Assembly: GCA_945643635.1 (NCBI GenBank)
Contig: CALZFC010000027.1
Coordinates: 2,862,001-2,926,000 of the forward strand
Source of the DNA: Allodiplogaster sudhausi
Taxonomy: Eukaryota > Nematoda > Chromadorea > Rhabditida > Diplogasteridae
DNA length: 64,000 nt
Direction of reading: 5' to 3'
Below are positions 33,501 to 44,522 of the stretch, piece after piece. Numbering within the stretch: position 1 is the first letter of the stretch; each line of letters opens with the position of its first letter. Both the position numbers and the translations under genes were made by a program. The notes beneath the pieces were generated by a model, which worked only from the letters and a program-made list of their open reading frames with translations, searched no databases and was not told where the DNA came from.

Positions 33501-34270
33501 CGAGGAAGAGTTAAAGTAACTCTTCTATACATGTGGAATAACAAATATTAAAGCAAATATAACAGGTTGACCGGCAAAGTGAACATAAAATGGAGAAATG
33601 GAGTAGAGAAAAGTGGACGAATGATGCCAAACAAATCATTTAGCCGCATGAGAAACAAGAAGAAAAAGCCAGCATCTACGTGAATGGCAAGAATTTTAAA
33701 TTACAACACGGAGCGCAATTGCGCTTCAATAAATATCAGAGTCATTCGCACTCTTGCGAACACTGGGGCCGCAAGAGAAAAAAAGGGAAACAAACAGCAA
33801 GAAGGGAAGGGAGAGAGGGTAAGGGAATTCGCTTGCTTTTGCCCTTGCTACCGTTCTTGATACGGTGGCTCTCGAATCGGATGATGCTGCTCGAAATCGA
33901 TCACCAAATGAAATTGACATCGAAGATATAATAGTAGAGGTGCTAGATGAATGGAGTTGTTCTTTCTCAGATTTGGAGTCGTGGCTGGCGAGGGGAGAAG
34001 TCATTACTGGGCAGTAAGAGACATCGCCCTACTTCTCCAACTTAGAAGTGTTACGATTAGCTTCTTCAATAGGACTCCCCAAGGACTCGAAAGCAATCGT
34101 GTTGCAGAGTGGAGAGAGAGAACAGAATGAAATACTCCAAGAACATTAATTTGTTGATGATCGTCGAAGGGAGAGTAACTCGTAGAACATATAAGAGCAT
34201 GTAGAGTTGGAGAGAGTAGTTAAAGATCTGTACAGATTCATCTTGCTTCGCAGTCATCACAGGGCTCTGC

Positions 34271-35240
34271 CTAGTGACCCTGCGGAGCATCCATGGGACT
34301 GTTGAGTTGCTTCTTCTTCGCCCTTCGCTCCGGTTGTCTCCTGCGTCCAGTCGTCTTACTATGCGACTTCGGTGAAGAGGAGACCACATCCGGGGAAGAA
34401 GAGATTGTAGAAGATGGTGAATTTCTGTTGCCGCCATCGTCAGGCACACAACTGTATACTTCCAATGGAATGAGCAGATTGGGAGAACGAGTAATGACTC
34501 GACCGCTGGACACCCTCAGAGTCACTTCTCGCTGCGACCCAGTGACTCCGGGTCTGGTTGTCGTCCTTCAGCAAGACGATCTCATTGGCTCGAGGGGATG
34601 AAAGACGTCGCCCCTTGCTTCACATGACTCCTCGCAGCTGCATCAGAAAGGCGGATGAGAGACTCTTTTCGCCAAATCTTCCTGAGACGAGCAGCGTGAG
34701 AGAGAGAGAGTCTGTGTAAGTAAATTCGATGGCATATCTATTCGTCGACATCCCAACTGCCTGGAAGTCTGGATCACTATTCTTGTTCTCTGCTTCATCC
34801 ACTACCACGGAGGTCAAGTGGAGGGATGGCCAGAGGAAATCGATGGGACGGACTGTTACAATAGTGGTGGAGTAGGTATCCTTGAGTGCTGCGAGACTGC
34901 GAGTGTTCACTGCTGCTTCTGTTTCTTCCAACAGTATTGCGAGATCATCTCGTGAGACGATGATCCTTCGTCCGATCGTCTTCTGGATCGCAAATTTGAC
35001 TCTACCGATGAGCCTCTCGTAAGTCCCTCCCTTCCAAAGAGAGAATGCAGTGGTGAATGACCACTTAAAGTTCTTGTCAGCCATCTCCTCACTCACAGCA
35101 TCTGACATTAGATCTGTTGGTCAGAAGATTTTCAGCCAAGCGGAAGGTCGGAGTCTGGTCAGACAGTACAGTCTGTGGCACTCCTCTCCGGGCACAGAAG
35201 CGTCTGAAAGCGTTCAGAAAGGTCTTTGCAGAGAGGTCTG
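34271..35240 (-). mobile_element. BEL/Pao retrotransposon pol 3' end (integrase and C-terminal domain), left arm
   Basis: On the minus strand: TDLSAKTFLNAFRRFCARRG (integrase core, in the palindrome spacer), a stop/frameshift near 35,095, then SEEMADKNFKWSFTTAFSLW, KGGTYERLIGRVKFAIQKT, EAAVNTRSLAALKD and, after another shift near 34,600, VTLRVSSGRVITRSPNLLIP. This is the BEL/Pao integrase core followed by the DUF5641-like tail. No reverse transcriptase is present in the window. DNA beyond the stop (33,501-34,270) is probably LTR, but its ends cannot be defined. Confidence 0.75.
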
Positions 35241-35251
35241 TGATGAGCTCT
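35001..35251. other. palindrome centre, 251-bp asymmetric spacer
   Basis: Single-copy DNA between the two arms. It encodes, on the minus strand, the integrase segment just upstream of VKFAIQKT. Both arm tips begin at exactly that codon, so the inversion breakpoint lies inside the integrase gene. Confidence 0.85.
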
Positions 35252-35981
35252 GTCAAATTTGCGATCCAGAAGACGATCGGACGAAGGATCATCGTCTCAC
35301 GAGATGATCTCGCAATACTGTTGGAAGAAACAGAAGCAGCAGTGAACACTCGCAGTCTCGCAGCACTCAAGGATACCTACTCCACCACTATTGTAACAGT
35401 CCGTCCCATCGATTTCCTCTGGCCATCCCTCCACTTGACCTCCGTGGTAGTGGATGAAGCAGAGAACAAGAATAGCGATCCAGACTTCCAGGCAGTTGGG
35501 ATGTCGACGAATAGATATGCCATCGAATTTACTTACACAGACTCTCTCTCTCTCATGCAGCTCGTCTCAGGAAGATTTGGCGAAAAGAGTCTCTCATCCG
35601 CCTTTCTGATGCAGCTGCGAGGAGTCATGTGAAGCAAGGGGCGACGTCTTTCATCCCCTCGAGCCAATGAGATCGTCTTGCTGAAGGACGACAACCAGAC
35701 CCGGAGTCACTGGGTCGCAGCGAGAAGTGACTCTGAGGGTGTCCAGCGGTCGAGTCATTACTCGTTCTCCCAATCTGCTCATTCCATTGGAAGTATACAG
35801 TTGTGTGCCTGACGATGGCGGCAACAGAAATTCACCATCTTCTACAATCTCTTCTTCCCCGGATGTGGTCTCCTCTTCACCGAAGTCGCATAGTAAGACG
35901 ACTGGACGCAGGAGACAACCGGAGCGAAGGGCGAAGAAGAAGCAACTCAACAGTCCCATGGATGCTCCGCAGGGTCACTAG
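35252..35981 (+). mobile_element. BEL/Pao pol 3' end, right-arm copy
   Basis: Plus-strand duplicate of the integrase C-terminal part and DUF5641-like tail (VKFAIQKTIGRRIIVSRDD to IPLEVYSCVPDDGG), including the frameshift seen in the left arm. DNA to 36,691 probably includes LTR sequence. It lacks the integrase core, which exists only once, in the spacer. Confidence 0.75.
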
Positions 35982-37039
35982 GCAGAGCCCTGTGATGACT
36001 GCGAAGCAAGATGAATCTGTACAGATCTTTAACTACTCTCTCCAACTCTACATGCTCTTATATGTTCTACGAGTTACTCTCCCTTCGACGATCATCAACA
36101 AATTAATGTTCTTGGAGTATTTCATTCTGTTCTCTCTCTCCACTCTGCAACACGATTGCTTTCGAGTCCTTGGGGAGTCCTATTGAAGAAGCTAATCGTA
36201 ACACTTCTAAGTTGGAGAAATCTGAGAAAGAACAACTCCATTCATCTAGCACCTCTACTATTATATCTTCGATGTCAATTTCATTTGGTGATCGATTTCG
36301 AGCAGCATCATCCGATTCAAGAGCCACCGTATCAAGAACGGTAGCAAGGGCAAAAGCAAGCGAATTCCCTTACCCTCTCTCCCTTCCCTTCTTGCTGTTT
36401 GTTTCCCTTTTTTTCTCTTGCGGCCCCAGTGTTCGCAAGAGTGCGAATGACTCTGATATTTATTGAAGCGCAATTGCGCTCCGTGTTGTAATTTAAAATT
36501 CTTGCCATTCACGTAGATGCTGGCTTTTTCTTCTTGTTTCTCATGCGGCTAAATGATTTGTTTGTCATCATTCGTCCACTTTTCTCTACTCCATTTCTCC
36601 ATTTTATGTTCACTTTGCCGGTCAACCTGTTATATTTGCTTTAATATTTGTTATTCCACATGTATAGAAGAGTTACTTTAACTCTTCCTCGACTTTGAAA
36701 ATTTGAAACTTTTAAGTATTAAGATTAATTAATTCATGAGAGATGCTTAAACAGTTTTATTTCTTCTTTTTCTTCCTATTATCAAGCCTCGATCCCGCTG
36801 GTCTACCGCCTCTCTTGTCGTTCGATCGCTCGGACAATATTACGGAAGCAGGGTTTTTCATTCCCCTAGCTTCTACGCTCTACTTTAGGTTTTTCCATTT
36901 TTAAACTAACTAATTCACAGGCAGATTTCCTTGAATTGATTCTATATTTTTTTCTAATAGCACTTTCATACTTTATGAGAAATGGAAAAAGTTTTAGGAA
37001 GAATCGATTTACACCGCAGCAACTGCGAAAAATGCACCT

Positions 37040-37307
37040 GATTGCAAGCGTCTTCTTCAATCAGGATCGTGTCAGTGTCCTTTTTTTGCTTTTTTTTTGT
37101 ATACCATCGTTAAGATCATAATGGAAGAATATAAAATATCCACTGAAAATGCTTACATTTTAATGGATATAATTTATTCTTCCATCGTGATCCATCTCTA
37201 AAGACGGAAATAATATCGACATCGCCAATTAAATGGAAGAGGAAACTTCGTAATTTGCATAAATTTTTCAAACATTTTTTTTCCAGATCGAGACCTATTG
37301 GTGGCGT
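37040..37307. repeat. direct repeat, inner copy
   Basis: From TTGCAAGCGTCTTCTTCA through the TAATGGATATAATTTA region to CAGATCGAGACCTATTGG. The same block lies in the same orientation at 41,818-42,063, and as reverse complements at 27,984-28,230 and 29,974-30,133. It ends with the splice acceptor and first codons of the receptor M4 exon, so an exon edge was duplicated. Confidence 0.8.
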
Positions 37308-37496
37308 CGCTTCACCAATCGGCCCAAGATTGTGAATGGGTACCGGAGCCCCTATTCCTACTGGCCGCTCCACCTGATGGACATCTACCTGAATATCATC
37401 GTCTTTAGCTCACTCTACGCCCTTTCCGTCCTTGCCTTCTTCGCCGAATGCCTATGGCACAAATACGGTGGCGTACGCCGATTTTGGCGCCTTTGA
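37287..37496 (+). CDS. ionotropic receptor-like last exon (M4 segment)
   Basis: After a TTTTTTTTCCAG acceptor, a 70-codon frame reads IETYWWRRFTNRPKIVNGYR, then YWPLHLMDIYLNIIVF, SSLYALSVLAFFAECLWHKY, and ends WRL-TGA. The PL-LxDL...LSVLxFxxELLxHK pattern is the iGluR/IR post-S2 helix M4 with its short tail. No front exons lie to its left on the plus strand; the expected partners sit in the other palindrome arm on the minus strand (30,660-32,708). So the exon is separated from its gene. Confidence 0.65.
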   Translation: METYWWRRFTNRPKIVNGYRSPYSYWPLHLMDIYLNIIVFSSLYALSVLAFFAECLWHKYGGVRRFWRL

Positions 37497-38482
37497 CAGT
37501 CTAAATTCAACAAATTCAAGGCTATTAGTTTATGAATCTTTTTGTGCCGACTCTCGCTTGTGCAATGTGGCGTTTTTTAGTACTTTTTTTTTAAATTTTT
37601 TAGGTGAATTGATCTTTATCCACTAAATACGGTGATCATGACTTCTGCTGGTTGTGCATCCAATAGATATTTTTATACAAAATGTTATAAATAAGCGTAA
37701 CAAGCAGCAATACCACTTCGTTATGTAATAGACAATTTACTTCACCAGTGACTTCTATGAGATATTTTATTCTGGTAAGCGTTGAAGCCTCTAATGAAAA
37801 GCTATTGTGACTAATAAAAAGAATAAATTAATGTTTTAAAAGAAAATGAACCAACAAACTGCCTTAGTAAGAATGTTTTGGTCTTCAAGAGATTAGAGAA
37901 GAACCGTGTCGTTGGAAAAGTATGATTTTCTTTGAAAAAATAAATATAAAAATAAAAAAATAAATTGCTATTTGAATTTCCCGCTCTTTTTTGAATTCGC
38001 CTTTTGTATATAAGAAAACAGTACATTTTCCATTTCAGAACTTGTCCACTGATACAGGAAGTATAAAAAGAATAACAATGAAATAAGAAAAAGTCTATCA
38101 AAAAAGGAAGATGCAACGTTGCAGCTTGCAATGGAAATTATCGTTTGAAGAAAAAGAAATAAGAATAATTTGAGGCTTCAATCCCAACGCCTTTGCCAAT
38201 TACGCCATTAGATATTAAGCTATTAAGGCTTAAAGGAGGAAGACGGTGGGAGAAAAAATGGTTATTTTTGTTTTCAAGAAAATTTGTTAGAATTGTTCAT
38301 TATATCCCTCCCCCCTTTTCCAAAATGTAGCCTCTAAGCCACTATTATGTAGATATCAAGCTAATGAGAGGCTTAAAGTTGGATAACGTGGTTAATTTTA
38401 TTTAAGCAAAATTTTTATTGCTCATAATTGTAAATCCGACCTCGATGGTCGCTTGAGTGCCGGTGCACGTGAGTGTGTAGAC

Positions 38483-38577
38483 CAGGGATGTATCGGAATA
38501 AAAATTTTCATAACGGAATTCGGAATTCGGAAGGCCTCCTTTCATAACGGAAATCGGAATTCGGAAGAGAAAAAAGG

Positions 38578-38613
<36 letters not shown>

Positions 38614-41600
38614 TCTGGTGTCAACCAGGAAAATAGGATAACAATTTATTCAACAAGTGAATTTGAACAACAGTTAAAGGTAAGGTGTTTTTTAACTTCT
38701 GGGAGCAACATTTTAAATAAATAAGAATTGATCAATGTTAAAAAAAAACCAAACGATATTTAGTCAATGAACTGCTCCTTTAAGTGTATTTGTAGTCGTA
38801 GATGGCCAGGTTGTGGTGAGTAAAGAGGAGATTTTCAACATTTTCCACAAGAAGCCTTTTGCGCAATTCTGTAACGATGGCACCGGCCGTGGAGAAGAGG
38901 CGCTCGCTCTCCATAGAGCCTGCAGGTGCGCTATGGAATCGGCGTACAAGGTGACGGAGCTCCTTCCAGAGGATGCCCTTCTTTCGCCAGTACTCAAAGG
39001 GGTCGGCATCCAGTGCGATTCGCTTCTCACGCAGATACGCATCAACCTATGAATAAATAAACTAATTTTAGTAGTGTCGTATAGATAAAAACATATTTGA
39101 AATGCAGTCTACCTCCACTTCAGCACGATGTCTGGCTTCGATGCTTGATTTCGACTTCTTTCTCGGAGGCTCGTGATTGTACTTCTGCTCGTAAGCACTG
39201 AAGAGGCTATATACGGCAGAATCGTTTCGGCTGCTCTCAGATTCGCTTTCATCGGCTACAAATACCCACCCTACCGTTTCATGAATATTAACCAATATTT
39301 GTCTACGGAATGCTGCGCTTTATTAAATGAAATACCTGAGAGGGCGCTGCTATCGTCATCTAGCAGCTCTTCCACTTCCATCACTAGCGATATGCGAATT
39401 TTGTCTTGATCTCCAGAAGGGAGATGAGCGAAGTACGTCATCTTGTACCGTGGGTCGAGCAGAGTGGCCAGAACCAGATTGGCGTTGTCCATCCATTGAT
39501 TCATTCTTCGGTCGAGGCCTTCCAACATAGCTCTCTTCATTGGGAGAAGATCAACCTAAATGGCAACACCTTACTAACAATTAGTATTATTATTTAAATC
39601 GCAAACCTTTCCTTTCATAGCCGGCTTTTTCAAATGGTCCCGCATCACGACAACTGTCGGGATGACTACCGAAATGCTTGTGGTCCTGTCTTGCAAGGCC
39701 TTTGTGATGGCAGCCACCGGATATAGCACTTCATTGATTCCTTCCAGTTTCTGCCACTCAGTGTTCGAAAACTCTATCCGCGTTTTTTCCGCATTCTTCG
39801 GGCGGGGCAGTGTAGAGCAGAATAAGTCCACTGCCTCCCTGTTCTTCACCAGCCGTGCAATCATGTCGTACGACGAATTCCATCGCACGTTGCTTGACTG
39901 AAATGCTCCTATCACATGTTTCGTATTGGGCGAATATTACAGTAAAGTACAGTAAAGTCAAATCATAGAAGAATAATAAATGGAAGTTTTTTTAATTAAT
40001 TAAAGGGAAGAAATGTTGAACCTTAATTAGAACTTGTTCGTCAAGTTCAAGCTCCTTCTGAAGATTGGCAAAAGTGTGACGCTCTGACGTCCGCACCTTC
40101 CGAATGAGCCGTTGGATTTTGTCGAGTAATTCTTCGTAACCGGATACCGCTCTCAGCCCGTCTTGCACCACCAGGTTCAGTCGATGAGCAAAGCAGTCGA
40201 AGGAATCTTCGTCGAGCAGCTCAGTTGCCGCCTTCATCGAGCTGGCAGCGTCTCGGAGGAACAAGTGCACCTTTGAGGTGTCAATGCTGTACTCGCTAAG
40301 ACACCTTTCGATCAGCGTCTGAAATGAAAAAGAACAATGCAATAAAGAAACCAAATTATTCAAATCGTTTAACTATTCGAATATCAAAAAATATGTACCT
40401 TGATATTAATAGCGAAGTGTCTGTCTTTCATTGGGAGTGCGCCCAGGACGAGGAACTGCGGGAACATGTTGTCGTCAATGAAGTGAGCAGTCAGGGAGAG
40501 GAGAGAATGAGTGCTGTCAGTCGAGCTCCAAACATCCGTCGTGAAGGAAAGAAAAGGCACCCGTCTCAGATCTTCCAGGATGCGCGTCGACAGTTGACTC
40601 TTGCACTCATCCAGTTCGTTGACGTGAAATTGCCGTTTCCGAAATGAAGATAAGTATCCCTTTCAGCGGAACAAATCTAGACCGAGCAGAGGAAAATGAA
40701 AAGAAATAAAGCTGACTTTAGCTTGTAGTGAGGGCAGAGAAGCTTCAAAAGCCGGCCGAACCCTCTCTTTTCATCAGTATTGAACGGCATCAGATCAGGT
40801 GCCATCATCTCAGCGATGGCTCTATCAACAGCAACGCTCTTCTTGCCTTCAGCTGTCCACTGGTTGACGAAATCAGCTAGTGGAGTCTGAGTGGAGGACT
40901 TCGAAGGAAGATCACTGCTCGTCTTCTGCGAGGAAGTCGAAGCAACATGTGAAGAGGACGCTGCTGGACCCTTCGGATGAAAAAACTGCTTGCAAAGGGC
41001 CGCTTTCTTGACATCGTTAATCTTCTGCCTGCAATTGAAACAACAAAAAAAATATTTGAAAAGCGATTGTGACTTACAAATAACTATGTACGCATCAGAA
41101 TTTAAAATAATTTGTGAGACAACATGTTGAACCATTATTCCGCATACCTTTCTTTACTTTCCTTCTCAATTTGCATTTCCTTGAAAAGGTCCTTGTGCTT
41201 GCTTCTTAGATGGGATGTCATACAATTCGTGGAGGCATCGTCACCGAGGCTCTTGGTGTAGTCGCAGGCTTGGCACTTTACCACATTCTTGTCCACATCA
41301 ATCTTCTCGAAATAAGCCCAAACGGGTGTAAGCATTTTTCCATGCTTCCCCATTCGGGACCTGCAAATAATAAATAATAACAGACAATACGTTGGAAGAA
41401 AAAAATTAAGATGAAAATGACGAAACGCGACCTAACGAAATAATCTCAATCTAAAAGGTTCACCATTGCACTCAAACTATCAAGAACAATGCATGTCGCA
41501 ATGTTAACAGTTCACTTTGCACTGTCATATAAAATGACAGAACAAGGCTGTCCGTCCGACTGCATCTAAGCTACTAAATTCCGAAAAAAATTCCGAAGAA

Positions 41601-41734
41601 ATAGCCTTCATAACGGAATTCGGAATTCGGAAGGCTTCCTTTTAAAACGGAATTCGGAAATCGGAATTCGGAAGAGAAAAAAGGTCGGAATTCGGAATTC
41701 GAAATTCGGAATTCGGAATTCCGATACACCCCTG
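38483..41734 (-). mobile_element. complete hAT transposon, 3,252 bp
   Basis: Termini CAGGGATGTATCGG (38,483) and CCGATACACCCCTG (41,734) are inverted repeats with one mismatch. The 8-bp duplication GTGTAGAC flanks both ends (38,475-38,482 and 41,735-41,742), the exact hAT target-site length. Subterminal GGAATTC repeats lie at both ends. It carries a full transposase gene. Insertion split an exon (see 28,190 and 41,743). Confidence 0.95.
38780..41353 (-). CDS. hAT transposase (BED zinc finger, RNase H-like, hATC)
   Basis: Eight or so exons. In order: a BED finger (MLTPVWAYFEKI, CQACDYTKSL, HLRSKH), a serine-rich linker, TPLADFV and DEKRGFGRLLKL, then FTTDVWSSTDSTHSLLSLTA with the first catalytic Asp, RDAASSMKAA and CFAHRLNLVVQDGL, RWNSSYDMIARL, MDNANLVLATLLDPRYKM, an acidic linker ending PRKKSKSSIEARH, and the hATC dimerisation domain DPFEYWRKKGILW, MESERLFSTAG, LLFTHHNLAIYDY, stop at 38,780. 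Start at 41,353, 6 nt inside an exon that begins after TATTTGCAG. I see no frame break, so the protein may be active. It cuts and pastes hAT DNA in the nucleus. The left-arm copy differs at one BED residue (CKACDY). Confidence 0.85.
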
Positions 41735-41742
41735 GTGTAGAC

Positions 41743-41860
41743 GAGGCAGCCGTCGGGGTACATGCCGAGGACGGCGCTGTCGAAGGCCTTCTCGCACGGC
41801 CACGCCATCCGTAACGAGGTTGCAAGCGTCTTCTTCAGTCAGGATCGCGTCAGTGTCCTT
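41743..41860 (-). pseudogene. interrupted exon, right-arm copy
   Basis: Counterpart of 28,190-28,304, immediately outside the hAT target duplication. It reads EKAFDSAVLGMYPDGCLVYT with G-to-Y and other changes; the frame before EKAF differs from the left arm. It continues past the transposon at 38,474 on the minus strand as LTCTGTQATIEV. Confidence 0.35.
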
Positions 41861-42677
41861 TATTTTGCTGCTTTGTATACCATCATAATGGAAGAATGAA
41901 ACTAAAAATTCATGCATTTTTAATGGATATAATTTAATCTTCCATTGTGATCCATCTCTAAAGACGGAAATAATATCGACATCGCCAATTAAATGGAAGA
42001 GGAAACTTCGTAATGTGCATAAATTTTTCAAACATTTTTTTTCCAGATCGAGACCTATTGGTGGAGTGCACCTCCAGGAAAGAAAGAAGAGGAGGAGGAG
42101 GAAAAACTACGAGAAAGAGACCAAATTTGACGGTTGTCGAAATACTCCGTCAAAAGGAAATAACGGCTTCTGGAGGAGAACGTCTGTGGAACTCATTGAA
42201 GCATTTTGGATTGCTTGAAAAAGTAGAGACAGACCGTAAATAAGAAGATGTACGGGCAAATTTGTAATGCATCTTGTCATATCTCTAACTTGGAAACATG
42301 TAAATAAGAGAAAACAACTAAACTCTTGCTTGTTTATTTGGGAATAAGATCAACAATTTTTTTTGTAATGCATGATAATTCCATATTCGTTCGCCATTCT
42401 ATAATTAGCGCACAGCGAGAATAAGACTGCAATTTTGTGGAATCACACAAGCGATGAAAGGCATTCGAACAAAAGAAAAAAAGTACCGAAGAACTAGACA
42501 AAAAAAGAATGTTTCACAATATCACGTACGAAATGAGTTGTTGTCTAAATTCGCTGGTAAATAATGAAAAAGGAAAAACATATATTTGTTAGTTTGAATT
42601 GTTCTAAAGAATAATTTGATTTGATTACGAAGCGGTTGTTTTAGAGTTTGGAAATGTGAAAAAAAAACAATTTCATC

Positions 42678-43158
42678 CTACATCAAATGGTAATGGCGGG
42701 CAAACATCCAGTCGTCCGAGAGGAATTTAGTCCTGAAAGAACATACATATGTACATAAATGAAGAGTTTCGATTCACTTTGTATAATTGCAACACTGTAA
42801 ATTACACTTGTGTCAGGAAAAGGATGCGAATTCAAGAGCGAGTTTTGTGCTACTTTAAGTAAGTAGGAAGAGAGAGAGAGAGAATGTGAGAAAGAGAGTG
42901 AGAAAGAGAGCGAGAAAGAGGGAGAGAGAGAAAGGGAGAGAAAGAGAGGGAGATTGTAATAGAGAGAGGGTGAGAAAGAGGGAGATAGAGAAAGATAAGT
43001 AGAGAGAAAGACAGAGAGAGAGAATGAGAAAGATGGAGAGAGAGAAAGAGAAATAAAGAGAAAGACAGAGAGTGAGATAGAGAAATAGAGAGAGAATGAA
43101 AAAGAGAAATAGAGAAAGACAGAGAGAGAGAGAGTGAGAAAGAGAAATAGAGAAAGAC

Positions 43159-43191
<33 letters not shown>

Positions 43192-44522
43192 AATAGAGGG
43201 AGAGAGTGAGTTTCGCTGACAAGTAGTTGCGGACGCCGTCGGGGAGGAGCGCGACAACGCGCGCCTCCTTCGGCAGGCCCTTGGCGACCTCTAGGGCCGA
43301 GTGGACGTTCGCGCCCGAGCTGCCGCCGCACAGAAGGCCTTCCTTCGACAGCAGCTCACGCGCAGTCTCGAACGACGACTGGAAGAACAAGAGAGTGATT
43401 TACAAATATACAAGCTTTTTTTAAGCATACATAGAAATTTTTTTTTGAGATAGATTGGTATGCCTGCCACACAATTTTATTGAGAAATGATTTATTAAAG
43501 AAAAATAGAAGGTTTAAAAAGACTGAAAAAAAACTTTAAAACAACTTCATACCTTGTCGTATGACTTGGCCCAGACGTCGATGACGGGCCGCTTGAGCAC
43601 GCCGGGCACAAAGTCGTAGCCGACTCCCTCGACCTGTAAAGAGACAATAACCATATTTGTTTTTTAAATTAACGTAGTATTTACGGACTAATTTAATCAT
43701 CGATCATTCTCAATAGGTTGCAGACTTAAAAATGCTTAAAAGGCACATCAGTAGCAAGCATATTCGTAGAAAAAGAAAGTATTAGTCAGAATCGAAAAAA
43801 AAATCGTTTTTGATTTCTTGCCTCATAAAAGCTCGTCTCGGTCTCTTCCGGATTCGCGAGGATGGACCCGTGCGGGTCCACGCCAATGATCTGTAATATG
43901 GTTTGTATGTAGATATGAAGTTGGAATGAAAAAGGAAATTAATCGTAACGGATTATCTCGGATATTTATGATTCTCTCTCATTTTCTTCTGTCATTTCCT
44001 TTAGCTTTATATAAGCATAAGTGTCATTCTATCATCATGTAGTATGTTTGTATGTATGTATGCGAATAAAGAGTAAAAATTAATAATTTTAATTTTTTCA
44101 ATCGAAATAAATAATAAATTGAAAAGCATTGGCACTCTGCCAAGAACACAAACCTTGGCCGTCGGGCAGCGTTCCTTGATCTTCATCGCAATGCCGGTCG
44201 CCGAGCCGCCCGTGCCCGTTCCGACGCAGACGTAGTCCACCTGTGTTGTTTATGCAACAGTTTCTCTGTTTTATCTACCAACTGTTTACTTTGTAAAGGA
44301 AAAGAAAAAAAACTAGAAAAGCCCAAGTTCGATATATTTCAAAATAACATTGTTTTAACTTTAATTGCGATCTTTTCTTTGTGTATGGCACGCTCTAGGA
44401 TACTTGTGAGATTTTTTTTTAAGAAAAAAATTCTCACGAAATCTTACCTTGTTGTCGAGCGCGGCGAGAATCTCCTCGGCCGTCTGCTCGTAGTGCGCCA
44501 TCGGATTACCCATGTTGCGATA
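42678..44522 (-). CDS. cystathionine beta-synthase, C-terminal half of catalytic domain
   Basis: Exons: 44522-44448 ([19 protein letters not shown]), 44240-44154 ([18 protein letters not shown]), 43890-43822 ([16 protein letters not shown]), 43633-43553 ([16 protein letters not shown]), 43378-43221 ([33 protein letters not shown]), 42732-42678 ([17 protein letters not shown], stop). All phases join with an open frame. CBS condenses homocysteine and serine with pyridoxal phosphate; the glycine loop and LLCGGSSG region seen here bind the cofactor phosphate and the active site. The N-terminal exons, which hold the Schiff-base lysine, were not found to the right. The protein ends after the catalytic domain with no regulatory CBS pair. 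The third exon ends GAG then GCAAGA, a GC-AG intron. The first exon lies just outside the palindrome. Confidence 0.8.
42863..43206. repeat. (GA)n tract in CBS intron (right arm)
   Basis: Mirror of 26,843-27,180, slightly longer. It reads CT on the sense strand of the CBS gene. Confidence 0.95.

Larger units (their letters stand above)
25720..35000. repeat. left arm of large imperfect palindrome
   Basis: Reverse-complementary to 35,252-44,330 in three blocks: 25,720-29,973 with 40,074-44,330; 29,974-30,482 with 36,692-37,199; 33,501-35,000 with 35,252-36,691. Block coordinate sums (70,047-70,050, about 67,174, and 70,192-70,252) are steady apart from small indels and one 60-bp gap (about 33,980-34,040, present only in the left arm). 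Mismatches are few. The unmatched left segment 30,483-33,500 carries front exons of the ionotropic-receptor gene. Confidence 0.95.
35252..44330. repeat. right arm of large imperfect palindrome
   Basis: Matches the left arm in three blocks (see the entry at 25,720). The segment unique to this arm is 37,200-40,073: the receptor M4 exon, about 1 kb of spacer, and the downstream part of the hAT transposon. It lacks the 3.0 kb seen at 30,483-33,500. The outer end at 44,330 (CCCAAGTTC) passes into single-copy DNA that carries one more CBS exon. Confidence 0.95.

Noticed and set aside
25720..44330. Pure sequencing artefact (unsplit hairpin read) as explanation of the palindrome
   Set aside because: A simple hairpin read would give identical arms; these differ by two 3-kb segments, a 60-bp gap, substitutions and different outer flanks. 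A mis-join of two haplotypes is still possible and is noted.
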